From Microbacterium sufflavum (lineage in GTDB: Bacteria > Actinomycetota > Actinomycetes > Actinomycetales > Microbacteriaceae), in contig NZ_CP078076.1 in the NCBI RefSeq assembly GCF_023101165.1, positions 3,348,001-3,412,000 of the forward strand: DNA of 64,000 nucleotides, given 5' to 3'. Below the pieces are notes generated by a model. The model saw only the letters and a list, made by a program, of their open reading frames with translations. It was not told the DNA's origin and made no database searches. Below are positions 44,377 through 53,736 of the stretch, piece by piece. Numbering within the stretch: the stretch's first letter is position 1; each line of letters begins with the position of its first letter. A program made the translations under genes and the position numbers.

Positions 44377-45186
44377 TCAGCCGGCGCTCTTCGCGCGCTT
44401 CTCCTTCGACCGCGCCACGCTCGCCCGCAGGGCCTCCATGAGGTCGATCACCTCGCCGCCGTCCGCCGCCTTCTCGGTGTCTCCGAAGGTCTCCGCGACA
44501 TCGAAGGTCTCCCCCGCGTCGATCTTCGCGTCGATCAGGGTCCGGAGCTCCTTCTGGTACTCGTCGACGAACTCCTCGGGGTCGAAGTCGGCGGAGTAGC
44601 TGTCGACCAGGGAGGACGACAGCTCGAGCTCCTTCTTCGAGATCCGCACGTCCTCGTCGAGCGAGGGGAACTCCGCCTCGCGCACCTCGTCCGACCAGAG
44701 CAGCGTCTGCAGCACCAGCACCTTGCCCCGCACGCGCAGCGCCGCGAGTCGCGTCTTCTGCCGCAGGGTGAAGCGCACGATCGCCGTGCGGTCGGTCTGC
44801 TCGAGCGTCTTGCGCAGCAGCACGTACGCCTTGGGCGACTTCGAATCCGGCTCGAGGTAGTAGGGCTTGTCGAGCGTGAGCGGGTCGACCTGGTCGGACG
44901 GCACGAACTCGACCACGTCGATCTCCCGGCTCTTCTCCGCCGGGAGGGCCGCGAGGTCGTCCTTGGTGAGCACGACCGTCTGTCCGTCCTCCACGTAGGC
45001 GCGGTCGATGTCGGAGTACGCGACGGTCTCGCCGCACACCTCGCACGTGCGCTGATAGCGGATGCGCCCGCCGTCCTTGTCGTGCACCTGATGCAGCGGC
45101 ACGTCGTGGTCCTCCGTCGCCGAGTACACCTTGACCGGGACGTTCACGAGCCCGAACGTCAGTGCGCCCTTCCAGATGGTCCTCAT
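44377..45186 (-). CDS. ku: Non-homologous end-joining protein Ku
   Basis: Homodimeric DNA-end binding ring; 269 residues. Begins RTIWKGALTFGLVNVPVKVY; ECxxCG-type knuckle region RYQRTCEVCGETV; DKPYYLEPDSKSPKAYVLLR core; MLLWSDEVREAEF-like segment LLWSDEVREAEFPSL; and a Lys-rich tail ARSKEKRAKSAG. The ATG at 45184-45186 fits the family N-terminus. Divergently transcribed from ligD, the usual pairing. Confidence 0.96.
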   Translation of the reverse strand: MRTIWKGALTFGLVNVPVKVYSATEDHDVPLHQVHDKDGGRIRYQRTCEVCGETVAYSDIDRAYVEDGQTVVLTKDDLAALPAEKSREIDVVEFVPSDQVDPLTLDKPYYLEPDSKSPKAYVLLRKTLEQTDRTAIVRFTLRQKTRLAALRVRGKVLVLQTLLWSDEVREAEFPSLDEDVRISKKELELSSSLVDSYSADFDPEEFVDEYQKELRTLIDAKIDAGETFDVAETFGDTEKAADGGEVIDLMEALRASVARSKEKRAKSAG

Positions 45187-45243
45187 CCCACCAGTAGACA
45201 CCAGCCCCACCTGTCACGACCAGCCCTTGACTACGCTGGGCCC

Positions 45244-47232
45244 ATGGTGGGAGAGGCGCAGGTCGTGCAGATCGACGGCCGACGGCTGCGCGTCACGAAC
45301 CTCGACAAGATCGTGTACCCCGCCACCGGCACCACCAAGGGCGAGATCATCGCCTACTACACCGCGATCGCGCCGCAGCTGCTGCCGCTCCTGCACGGTC
45401 GCCCCGTCACCCGGAAGCGCTGGGTGGAGGGGGTGGGGACCGCAGAGGCCCCGGCCGACGCGTTCTTCACGAAGCAGCTCGAACCCGGCGCCCCGGAGTG
45501 GATCGCCCGCCAGGCCATCCAGCACTCCGACGGACCGAAGGAGTATCCGCTGGTCGACGACGTGCCGACGCTGGTGTGGCTCGCCCAGGTGGCCGCGATC
45601 GAGCTGCACGTGCCGCAGTGGCGGTTCACGGCGGACGGTCTGCCCGGACGCCCCGACCGCCTGGTGCTCGACCTCGATCCCGGCCCGGGCGTCGGGCTGC
45701 CCGCGTGCGCCGAGGTCGCCCGCCTGGCCCGGGTGCTCCTGCGGGGCATGGGCCTCGATCCGCTCCCGGTGACCAGCGGCAGCAAGGGCATCCACCTCTA
45801 CGCCGCCCTGCCAGGGGAACAGACCAGCACCGAGGTCTCCGCGGTCGTGAAGGAGCTCGCCCGCATCATCGAGAACGAGCACCCCGACCTCGCCACCAGC
45901 GTGATGTCGAAGGCCGTCCGTGGCGGGCGCGTGTTCCTCGACTGGAGCCAGAACAACGCCAAGAAGACCACGATCTCCCCGTACTCGCTGCGGGGGCGCG
46001 AGCGGCCGTGGGTCGCGGCGCCGCGCACGTGGGACGAGCTCGACGATCCGGGGCTCGCGCACCTCGAACTCGACGAGGTGCTGGCACGGGCCGCCTCGGG
46101 CATCGATCCGCTCGCATCGCTCCACCCGTCCCCCCACACCGCCGCTCCGGTCGCGGCGCCTCCCGCGCGCGAGTCCGCGGTCGCCGCCACATCCCGGCCG
46201 GCCGAGTCCCCCGCCCGCAAGCGGCGCCCGCTGGCCACCGCCGCCGCGCCCACCGCGGGCACCACACTGCCCTCGCTCGACCCGATGCTCGCCGAGACCG
46301 GCACGCCGGCGCTCGCTCGGGGCCTCAGCTCCCCGTCGTGGGTCGAGGTGAAGTGGGACGGGATCCGGGCGATCGGCACCTGGCGCGACGGCCGTATGCT
46401 GCTCCACGCCCGGCGCGGCACCGACATCACCGCGCGATACCCCGAGCTCACGGCCGACGGGGCGCCGTTCCTCCCGGTCGACGAGGCGATCGTCGACGGG
46501 GAGATCGTCGCGTTCGACGCCCACGCACGGCCGAGCTTCTCCCTGTTGCAGAACCGGATGCACCTGACCCGCCCGCGCGAGATCGAGCGCGAGGTGGTGC
46601 GCACGCCCGTCGTCTACATGCTGTTCGACCTGCTCCGGCTCGACGGGCACGACCTCACGGGCATGCCGCTGCGCGAACGCCGCACGCTGCTGGAAGACCT
46701 GGTCGCCGACCTCGAGGCGCCGGTCCAGGTGCCGCCGGTGTTCGACGACGTGGACGCGGCCCTCGGCGCGAGCGACGAGTTCGGTCTCGAGGGCGTCGTG
46801 GTCAAGGACCCCGCGTCCCGCTACCGCCCCGGCGTCCGCTCACCGTCCTGGCTCAAGCTGAAGAACACGCGCATGCAGGAGGCCGTGATCGTGGGCATCC
46901 GTCCGGGCAAGGGCGAACGCGACGGCACGCTCGGGTCCCTGCTGCTGGCCGTGCCCGACGAGGGAGAACTGCGCTACGTGGGACGGGTCGGCACGGGGTT
47001 CAGCGACCGGATGCTCCGCGAGCTGATGGCGCGCCTCGAGCCGCTGCGGGTGTCCGCTCCGCCGCTCGACGGCGTGCCGAGGCCCGACGCCTCGGACGCG
47101 CTGTGGGTGCGACCGGAGCTCGTGGGCGAGGTCGAGTTCGGCAACTGGACACCGGACGGCATCCTCCGTCACGCGCGGTGGCGAGGCCTCCGGCCGGACA
47201 AGACCCCTGACGAGATCACCGTCGAGGAGTGA
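45244..47232 (+). CDS. ligD: ATP-dependent DNA ligase LigD (polymerase-ligase form)
   Basis: 662 residues. The N-terminal primase-polymerase domain (to about 300) has VTNLDKIVYPATGTTKGEII, RLVLDLDPGPGVGLPACAEV with the metal-binding DLDP, and TSGSKGIHLYAAL. A Pro/Ala linker follows, then a ligase domain with VEVKWDGIRAIGTWRDGRM (nucleotidyl Lys in KWDG), VDGEIVAFDAHARPSF, EGVVVKDPASRYRPG and SPSWLKLKNTRMQEAVIVG (K-x-K). No phosphoesterase (PE) domain is present between them. It repairs double-strand breaks with Ku. Confidence 0.96.
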   Translation: MVGEAQVVQIDGRRLRVTNLDKIVYPATGTTKGEIIAYYTAIAPQLLPLLHGRPVTRKRWVEGVGTAEAPADAFFTKQLEPGAPEWIARQAIQHSDGPKEYPLVDDVPTLVWLAQVAAIELHVPQWRFTADGLPGRPDRLVLDLDPGPGVGLPACAEVARLARVLLRGMGLDPLPVTSGSKGIHLYAALPGEQTSTEVSAVVKELARIIENEHPDLATSVMSKAVRGGRVFLDWSQNNAKKTTISPYSLRGRERPWVAAPRTWDELDDPGLAHLELDEVLARAASGIDPLASLHPSPHTAAPVAAPPARESAVAATSRPAESPARKRRPLATAAAPTAGTTLPSLDPMLAETGTPALARGLSSPSWVEVKWDGIRAIGTWRDGRMLLHARRGTDITARYPELTADGAPFLPVDEAIVDGEIVAFDAHARPSFSLLQNRMHLTRPREIEREVVRTPVVYMLFDLLRLDGHDLTGMPLRERRTLLEDLVADLEAPVQVPPVFDDVDAALGASDEFGLEGVVVKDPASRYRPGVRSPSWLKLKNTRMQEAVIVGIRPGKGERDGTLGSLLLAVPDEGELRYVGRVGTGFSDRMLRELMARLEPLRVSAPPLDGVPRPDASDALWVRPELVGEVEFGNWTPDGILRHARWRGLRPDKTPDEITVEE

Positions 47233-47247
47233 GCGCCGGTCGCCGTG

Positions 47248-48168
47248 TCACGCGTGGTGCGGCTCGCAGTCCGACTGCTCGGCTGGCTCGATCTGGAAGG
47301 TGGAGTGCGCCACGTCGAAGTGGTCGGCGAGGCACGACTGCATGTCGGCGAGGAGAGCGGCGGAGCGCCCGTCCGCCAGGAGTGCGGGCTCCACACTCAC
47401 GTGGGCGGTGAACACCGGGGCTCCGCGCGTGAGCTGCCACACGTGCACGTCGTGTACGCCGACCACCCCTGCATAGCCGAGCAGGTGTGTGCGGATCTCG
47501 CTGACGGCCGTGCCCTTCGGAGCCGATTCGGACAGCACCGAGAAGACCTCGCGCAACAGCGAGATCGCCCGCGGGATGATCATGGCCGCGATGAACAGCG
47601 AGGCGATGGCGTCGGCCGGCATCCAGCCCGTGAGCAGGATCACGGCGGCCGCGACGATGACGGCCAGCGAGCCCAGCAGGTCGCCCATCACCTCCAGGTA
47701 GGCCCCGCGCACGTTGATGCTGGTCTTCTGGGCTCGGCTGAGCAGCCACATCGACACGGCGTTGGCCACCAGGCCGACGACCGCGACGACGAGCATGAGA
47801 CCGCCGGCGACCTCCACCGTGTTCGGATTCAGCAGGCGCTCGACCCCCTGGACGGCCACCACGGTGGCCAGCGCGATCAGGATCACCGCGTTGATCAGCG
47901 CGCCGAACACCTCGGCGCGCTGGTAGCCGAACGTCCGACGGTCGTCCGCGGGTCGGGCGGCGACGGTGGCCGCGATGAGCGCGATCACGAGCGCGGAGGC
48001 GTCGGTGAACATGTGGGCCGCGTCGGCGAGCAGCGCCAGCGATCCGGTGAGCAGAGCGCCGACCACCTGCACGATCATGACCGTGGCGGTCAGCGTCAAC
48101 GAGATGGCGAGCAGGCGTCTGCTGCTCGCCGAGCGGAGACCGCCGGGCGCGGGCGCGTGATCGTGCAT
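47248..48168 (-). CDS. Cation diffusion facilitator (CDF) metal exporter
   Basis: 306 residues with six helices. Metal-site motifs: LLADAAHMFTDASALVIALI in helix 2 and GDLLGSLAVIVAAAVIL in helix 5 (His/Asp and Asp), plus a cytoplasmic C-terminal domain (VHDVHVWQLTRGAPVFTAHV). The N-terminus HDHAP and the histidine-poor loop suggest Zn/Co/Cd export, but the metal cannot be read directly. Convergent with ligD; its 5' end lies near a region with no further gene before rdgB. Confidence 0.93.
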   Translation of the reverse strand: MHDHAPAPGGLRSASSRRLLAISLTLTATVMIVQVVGALLTGSLALLADAAHMFTDASALVIALIAATVAARPADDRRTFGYQRAEVFGALINAVILIALATVVAVQGVERLLNPNTVEVAGGLMLVVAVVGLVANAVSMWLLSRAQKTSINVRGAYLEVMGDLLGSLAVIVAAAVILLTGWMPADAIASLFIAAMIIPRAISLLREVFSVLSESAPKGTAVSEIRTHLLGYAGVVGVHDVHVWQLTRGAPVFTAHVSVEPALLADGRSAALLADMQSCLADHFDVAHSTFQIEPAEQSDCEPHHA

Positions 48169-48271
48169 GCCTCCAGGCTAGACCGGGGATCGCCCCGGAA
48201 CGGCCGATCCTGGCTAGTCGGGAAGGGTAACGATTCTCACCGTCAGCAGGACTTCTCCGCGACCGCCCAGG

Positions 48272-48871
48272 TCAGAGTCCTGCGAGCAGGGCCACCAGGG
48301 CGGTGAAGGCGCGGGCGCGGTGCGACTGCGCCTGCTTCTCCTCGGCGGTGAACTCCCCGACCGTGCGCTCGGCTCCCGCGTCCTGGCCGTCCGGGACGAA
48401 CACGGGGTCGTAGCCGAAGCCGCCGTCGCCGGACGCCGCGTGCGCGAGCCGTCCCGGCCAGATCCCCTCGACCACGTGCTCGGCCCCACCCGGGACCACG
48501 AGCGCGATCGTCGACGTGAAGTGTGCGGCTCGGTGCGGGTCGGCGATGTCGCGGAGCTGGTCGAGCAGCAGCTCCCGGTTCGCCACCGCGTCCTTCTTCT
48601 GTCCGGCCCAGTACGCGGAGAAGACACCGGGTGATCCGCCGAGCACGTCCACGCAGATGCCCGAGTCGTCGGCGAGCGCCGGAAGCCCGGTGTGCGCGGC
48701 GGCCGCCCTGGCCTTGAGCAGCGCGTTCTCCGCGAAGGTCACGCCGTCCTCCACGGGCTCGGGGCCGTCATAGCCGACCACCTCCAGGTCGGGCCTGGCC
48801 TGGGCGACGATCTGCTGGAACTCCTCGACCTTGTGCGGGTTGTGGGTCGCCAGGACGACGCGCACGGTCAC
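48272..48871 (-). CDS. rdgB: XTP/dITP pyrophosphatase (RdgB/HAM1)
   Basis: House-cleaning enzyme hydrolysing ITP and XTP; 199 residues. [54 protein letters not shown], and [14 protein letters not shown] are the family motifs. GTG start (48869-48871) overlaps the rph stop (GTGA), in the order murI-rph-rdgB. Confidence 0.96.
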   Translation of the reverse strand: MTVRVVLATHNPHKVEEFQQIVAQARPDLEVVGYDGPEPVEDGVTFAENALLKARAAAAHTGLPALADDSGICVDVLGGSPGVFSAYWAGQKKDAVANRELLLDQLRDIADPHRAAHFTSTIALVVPGGAEHVVEGIWPGRLAHAASGDGGFGYDPVFVPDGQDAGAERTVGEFTAEEKQAQSHRARAFTALVALLAGL

Positions 48872-49605
48872 TCCCCCGCCAGCGCCGCGAGCTGCCGCGC
48901 CTTCAGGTCTTCGCAGCCCGCGAGTCCCAGCTCCAGGAGCGCGTCGAGCTCGCGCTTGTCGAACGGCGCCCCCTCGGCGGTGCCCTGCACCTCGACGAAC
49001 AGGCCGCGACCGGTCACGACCACGTTCATGTCGGTCTCGGCGCGCACGTCCTCGACGTACGCGAGGTCGAGCAGGGGCTCGCCGTCGACGATCCCGACCG
49101 ACACCGCCGCGACCGAGTCGAGCAGCGGCGTCGAGTTGCGCCCGATGAACTTCTTCTCGCGGCCCCACTCGATGGCGTCGGCAAGGGCGACGTAGGCGCC
49201 CGTGATGGCCGCCGTGCGGGTGCCGCCGTCGGCCTGCAGCACGTCGCAGTCGATCACGATCGTGTTCTCGCCGAGCGCCTTGGTGTCGACCACGGCGCGC
49301 AGGGCACGGCCGATGAGCCGCGAGATCTCGTGCGTGCGACCGCCGATGCGACCCTTCACGCTCTCGCGGTCGTTGCGGCTGTTGGTCGCGCGCGGGAGCA
49401 TCGCGTACTCCGCCGTCACCCAGCCCTTGCCCTTGCCGGTGAGCCAGCGCGGCACGCCGTTCGTGAACGAGGCGGTGCACAGCACCTTGGTGCCCCCGAA
49501 GCTGATCAGGGCCGATCCCTCGGCCTGCGCGCTCCAGCCGCGCTCGATGGTGATCTCGCGCAGCTGCGAGGCGGAACGGCCGTCGGCACGGACGATGTCG
49601 GTCAT
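48868..49605 (-). CDS. rph: Ribonuclease PH
   Basis: Phosphorolytic 3'-to-5' exonuclease that trims tRNA ends; 245 residues. [72 protein letters not shown] and the C-terminal Ala-rich helix match RNase PH. Follows murI by 32 bases. Confidence 0.97.
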   Translation of the reverse strand: MTDIVRADGRSASQLREITIERGWSAQAEGSALISFGGTKVLCTASFTNGVPRWLTGKGKGWVTAEYAMLPRATNSRNDRESVKGRIGGRTHEISRLIGRALRAVVDTKALGENTIVIDCDVLQADGGTRTAAITGAYVALADAIEWGREKKFIGRNSTPLLDSVAAVSVGIVDGEPLLDLAYVEDVRAETDMNVVVTGRGLFVEVQGTAEGAPFDKRELDALLELGLAGCEDLKARQLAALAGE

Positions 49606-49637
49606 GGGCTTCTCTCGGTTCGGGACGGGCGAGCGGA

Positions 49638-50474
49638 TCAGCGCGCGTCGAGCGCGGGGTCGGGGAGGGTGATGACGCCGGTGTGGACGAGCTGCACGTC
49701 GCGCACCTCGCGGCCCATCAGTCGGTTGGCGAGCGCGGTGAAATCGTCGGCCGAGTCGCCCGTCGCCTCGTAGACGTAGGTGGCGGTGGCATCCGCAGGG
49801 GCCAGCAGATCGCCGCGCACGAGCTGACGGTAGACGTCGCCGGCCGTCTCGTCATCGCTCGACACGAGGGTCACGCCTTCGCCCATCACGTAGCTGATGG
49901 CACCGCGGAGGAACGGGTAGTGCGTGCAGCCGAGGACGAGCGTGTCCACGTCGGCCTCTCGCAGCGGCGCGAGGTACTCCTCCGCGACGGCGAGCACCTC
50001 CGGGGTTCCGGTGACCCCGGCCTCAACGAACTCGACGAACCGCGGACAGGCGGCCGTGAAGACCTGCAGGCGCTCGTTCACCTCGAGCATGTCCTGGTAC
50101 GCGCGGGAGCCGATCGTGCCGACCGTGCCGATCACGCCGACCCGGCCGTTGCGCGTGGTCGAGACGGCTCGGCGCACCGCGGGGCCGATGACCTCCACCA
50201 CCGGGACGTCGTAGCGCTCGCGCGCATCGCGCAGCATCGCCGCCGAGGCCGTGTTGCAGGCGATCACGAGCATCTTCACGCCCTGGTCGACCAGGGTGTC
50301 GAGCACCTCGAGAGCGTAGCGGCGCACGTCGGCGATCGGCTTCGGGCCGTAGGGCGAGTGCGCGGTGTCGCCGATGTAGACGAAGGATTCTCTGGGCAGC
50401 TGGGCGCGGATGGCCCTGGCCACCGTGAGCCCGCCGACACCGGAGTCGAAGATCCCGATCGGCGCGTCATTCAT
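49638..50474 (-). CDS. murI: Glutamate racemase
   Basis: Cofactor-independent racemase making D-Glu for peptidoglycan; 278 residues. [19 protein letters not shown] (Asp/Ser pocket), [30 protein letters not shown] with catalytic Cys73-type residue, and [15 protein letters not shown] with the second catalytic Cys. It is divergent from nicotinate phosphoribosyltransferase, with 61 bp between the starts. Confidence 0.97.
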   Translation of the reverse strand: MNDAPIGIFDSGVGGLTVARAIRAQLPRESFVYIGDTAHSPYGPKPIADVRRYALEVLDTLVDQGVKMLVIACNTASAAMLRDARERYDVPVVEVIGPAVRRAVSTTRNGRVGVIGTVGTIGSRAYQDMLEVNERLQVFTAACPRFVEFVEAGVTGTPEVLAVAEEYLAPLREADVDTLVLGCTHYPFLRGAISYVMGEGVTLVSSDDETAGDVYRQLVRGDLLAPADATATYVYEATGDSADDFTALANRLMGREVRDVQLVHTGVITLPDPALDAR

Positions 50475-50535
50475 GACTCCCCAGCCTACCCGCGCGCGGC
50501 AGGGCCCGCGTATCGCGGCTCACTATGCTGGGCGG

Positions 50536-51861
50536 ATGACCACGTCGACGGCGCTGCTCACCGACCGTTACGAGCTCACGATGCTCGCCGCCTCGCTCCG
50601 GGACGGCACCGCGTTCCGTCCGAGCGTGTTCGAGCTGTTCTCGCGTCGCCTGTCCGGCGGCCGGCGCTTCGGCGTCGTCGCGGGCACCGGGCGCCTGCTG
50701 AGCCTGCTCCGCGACTTCCGGTTCGGCGACGACGAGCTGCGCTTCCTGCGCGACGAGCAGGTCGTCGACACCGAGACGCTCTCCCACCTCGAGCGTTACC
50801 GCTTCACGGGCTCGGTCCGCGGGTACCGCGAGGGCGAGCTCTACTTCCCCGGCTCCCCCATCCTCACGGTGGAGGGATCCTTCGCGGATGCCGTCGTCCT
50901 GGAGACCCTCGCGCTGAGCGTGCTCAACCACGACTCCGCGGTCGCGACGGCGGCGGCGCGCATGAGCATCGCGGCCGGTGAGCGACCGCTGGCCGAGATG
51001 GGATCTCGCCGTGCGGCCGAGCGCTCCGCCGTCGCCGCGGCCCGCGCCGCCTACATCGCGGGTTTCACCGCCACGAGCAACCTGGAGGCCGGCCGCACGT
51101 GGGGCATCCCCACGATGGGCACGGCGGCGCACTCCTGGACGCTGCTGCACGACTCCGAGGAGGACGCCTTCTGCGCCCAGGTCGCGAGCATGGGCGTCGA
51201 CACCACCCTGCTGGTCGACACGTACGACATCCGCAGCGGCGTCGAGACGGCGATCCGCGTGGCAGGAACCGAGCTGGGCGGCGTCCGGATCGACTCCGGT
51301 GACCTGCCGATCGTGGCCGCCGAGGTCCGCGCACAGCTGGACGAGCTGGGAGCGACGGGCACGCGCATCACCGTCACCAGCGACCTCGACGAGTACGCGA
51401 TCGCCGCTCTCGCCGCGTCACCCGTCGACGCGTACGGCGTCGGCACCTCGGTCGTGACCGGGTCCGGCTACCCCACTGCGAGCATGGTGTACAAGCTGGT
51501 CGCGCGGCAGGATGCCGACGGAGCCTGGATCGGGGTGGCCAAGGCCTCCGCCGACAAGGCGTCGTTCGGGGGGCGGAAGGCAGCGTTCCGGACGCTGTCC
51601 GACGGCGTCGCGACGGCGGAGACCGTCGTCGTCTCGGACGGGTTCGAAGAGCTCGACACGCCCGCTGAGCACGCGGACGGCCGGCCGCTCCAGGTCACTC
51701 TCGTCGAGGACGGCGACATCGATACCGCGCACGAGGGAGTCGCCGGGACGGCGGCCGCCCGCGCACATCACCTTCGCGTGCGCGAGGAGCTGCCGGTGCG
51801 CGCCCTGGCGCTCAGCAAGTCCGACCCGGCGATCCCGACCGTCTACCTCGAGGCCGACTGA
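50536..51861 (+). CDS. pncB: Nicotinate phosphoribosyltransferase
   Basis: NAD-salvage enzyme joining nicotinate to PRPP; 441 residues. N-terminal LLTDRYELTMLAASLRDGTA, phosphoregion MGSRRAAERSAVAAARAAYI, catalytic His in GTAAHSWTLLHDSEEDAF, the GVRIDSGDLPIVAAEV Asp segment, and YGVGTSVVTGSGYPTASMVY. ATG 50536 begins at the family N-terminus; the earlier in-frame codons overlap murI. Confidence 0.95.
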   Translation: MTTSTALLTDRYELTMLAASLRDGTAFRPSVFELFSRRLSGGRRFGVVAGTGRLLSLLRDFRFGDDELRFLRDEQVVDTETLSHLERYRFTGSVRGYREGELYFPGSPILTVEGSFADAVVLETLALSVLNHDSAVATAAARMSIAAGERPLAEMGSRRAAERSAVAAARAAYIAGFTATSNLEAGRTWGIPTMGTAAHSWTLLHDSEEDAFCAQVASMGVDTTLLVDTYDIRSGVETAIRVAGTELGGVRIDSGDLPIVAAEVRAQLDELGATGTRITVTSDLDEYAIAALAASPVDAYGVGTSVVTGSGYPTASMVYKLVARQDADGAWIGVAKASADKASFGGRKAAFRTLSDGVATAETVVVSDGFEELDTPAEHADGRPLQVTLVEDGDIDTAHEGVAGTAAARAHHLRVREELPVRALALSKSDPAIPTVYLEAD

Positions 51862-51863
51862 GG

Positions 51864-52130
51864 TCAGCCGACCATCGACTCGTAGATCTCCTTGCACGTC
51901 GGGCAGATCGGGAACTTCTCCGGATCGCGGCCCGGCGTCCACTTCTTGCCGCAGAGAGCGCGCACCGGCTTCCCGGTGATCGCGGACTCGAGGATCTTGT
52001 CCTTCTTCACGTAGTGCGAGAAGCGCTCGTGGTCGCCCGGTTCGAGGTTCTCCTCCCGGAGGAGCTCTTCCAGTTCGCGATCAAGCGTTGCCACGCCGCC
52101 CTGATCGGGGCTGTCCAGCGGAGTACTCAT
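51864..52130 (-). CDS. DUF3039-family zinc-ribbon protein
   Basis: 88 residues; conserved actinobacterial family. RFSHYVKKDKILESAITGKP precedes Cys-rich RALCGKKW...ICPTCKEIYE, a four-Cys zinc ribbon. Function unknown. Convergent with pncB (stop codons two bases apart). Confidence 0.88.
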   Translation of the reverse strand: MSTPLDSPDQGGVATLDRELEELLREENLEPGDHERFSHYVKKDKILESAITGKPVRALCGKKWTPGRDPEKFPICPTCKEIYESMVG

Positions 52131-52170
52131 TCCGCGATTCTAGCCGCGTCGGGGGGCCGGTGGGCGGCCG

Positions 52171-53736
52171 TCACGCGGTCTCGACGAACTCCATGAGCCG
52201 CTCTCCGCTGTGCTCGAAGATGCGCCCGCCGAGCACAGCCCCGGCGACGAGCACGATCGCGCCGGTGAACAGCCCCACCCAGAACGCCGCGGGCGCGAAC
52301 GCCGAACCGGAGACGATCGTGGCGGCGAAGAGCCAGATCGTCGGCACGCTCAGGACGATGGATCCGAGGAACGCCGCGGCGGGGCCGTAGGCACCGTGGG
52401 ACGTCGGCCGCTGCGGCTGCTGGAAGGGGCTGTCCCCGGGTCGCGACACCGCGTACGGTGCGACCACCGACACCACGCTCGAGATGCCGAGGGCGCACAG
52501 CAGGAGACTGACCGCGAGACCCACCAGCGGAAGGAGGAGGGTCCAGCTCCCCACGAGCAGCAACGACAGCGGCACCGCGATCGCGAGCACCGGCACGGCC
52601 ACGAGGAGCACCGGGACGAGCCGTCCGAGGCGGTCGGGAAGGCCGCGTACCCCGCTCGCCACGTGCGTCCACAGCGCGGTCGAGTCGTAGGCGATGTCGT
52701 TGTGGGGGAGCCAGCCGAAGAACAGCGCCATCACCGGAACCGGGATGAGGGCCGCGATCTCGATCGGGACACCGGCGACGATGAGCGGCAGCACCGTCAG
52801 CACCCCGGCGACGGGCACGACGATCACGTTCATGATGTAGCGACGGTCCCGCAGCCAGTACACGAGGCTGCGCGACGCGATCGCTCCGAAAGCGTTGGAC
52901 GGCAGCAGGCCGAACCAGCCGAGGCCCGTGCGCTCCCGTGCTGTGACGGGCCGCTCGGTGGTCGTCAGCAGACGACGGACGAACCACGCCCAGACGAGGG
53001 CGAGGGCGATGGCCGTGACCACAGCGACGGCACCGCTCGCCCACGCCGTCCCGGTCTCTCCTGCCGCCGCGGCGAACGCAGAGGCCGGAGCCGCAGCGAA
53101 CGGAGTGACACCGATCACCGACGTGAGCGTCGCGATCGACGCGGGCACGTCACCGTCCCATCGCAACGAACCGAGGAACACGGCGACGGGGAATGCGATC
53201 ACGATCAGGGCGAGCGCGAACAGGGCGGTGAGCTCCCTCGATCGACGCTCCGGGAGCAGCATCGCGTTCAGCGCCATGCCGATCCGGGCGATCAGGGCCG
53301 TGATGAACAGGCCGAGCAGAGACATGATCACCGCGAGTGGCCACGGCGCGCCCGCCTCGATCGCGACGATGCACACGCTGGCATAGACGGCGAGAAGGGC
53401 GAGGCTCGGCACGCTCACCAGCGAGGCGAGCATGAGCACCCAGGGCAGCCGGCGCTCGTCGACGCCGAACACCGCGAACCGACGGGGGTCGAGCTGGTCC
53501 ACCGCCCCGACCAGCAGCGGCCCGACGAGGAAGCCGAGCAGCACCGCCGCACCGCCGAGCACGGTGACCGCGCTGGCGACCGGCACGGAGGCGTCGGTCA
53601 GGCTGAACACCGCGACGCAGACCACGACCGTCACGGCGACGACGGCCCCGAAGGACAGCAGCGTGCGGATCCGGCGTTCACCGCGGAGTGCGCCGAGGAG
53701 GAGCGCGAACCTCAGTCGGAGAACGTGTGCAGCCAT
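52171..53736 (-). CDS. ABC exporter permease (multi-pass)
   Basis: 521 residues with a dozen or so hydrophobic helices (SFGAVVAVTVVVCVAVFSL, VLGGAAVLLGFLVGPLLVG, and others), no signal motif, and a central hydrophilic loop containing NAFGAIASRSLVYWLRDRRY. Its start lies about 25 bases inside the end of the ABC ATPase gene (ATG 53734-53736), so the two are coupled. Likely exports a compound or acts in envelope stress; the substrate is unknown. Confidence 0.88.
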   Translation of the reverse strand: MAAHVLRLRFALLLGALRGERRIRTLLSFGAVVAVTVVVCVAVFSLTDASVPVASAVTVLGGAAVLLGFLVGPLLVGAVDQLDPRRFAVFGVDERRLPWVLMLASLVSVPSLALLAVYASVCIVAIEAGAPWPLAVIMSLLGLFITALIARIGMALNAMLLPERRSRELTALFALALIVIAFPVAVFLGSLRWDGDVPASIATLTSVIGVTPFAAAPASAFAAAAGETGTAWASGAVAVVTAIALALVWAWFVRRLLTTTERPVTARERTGLGWFGLLPSNAFGAIASRSLVYWLRDRRYIMNVIVVPVAGVLTVLPLIVAGVPIEIAALIPVPVMALFFGWLPHNDIAYDSTALWTHVASGVRGLPDRLGRLVPVLLVAVPVLAIAVPLSLLLVGSWTLLLPLVGLAVSLLLCALGISSVVSVVAPYAVSRPGDSPFQQPQRPTSHGAYGPAAAFLGSIVLSVPTIWLFAATIVSGSAFAPAAFWVGLFTGAIVLVAGAVLGGRIFEHSGERLMEFVETA

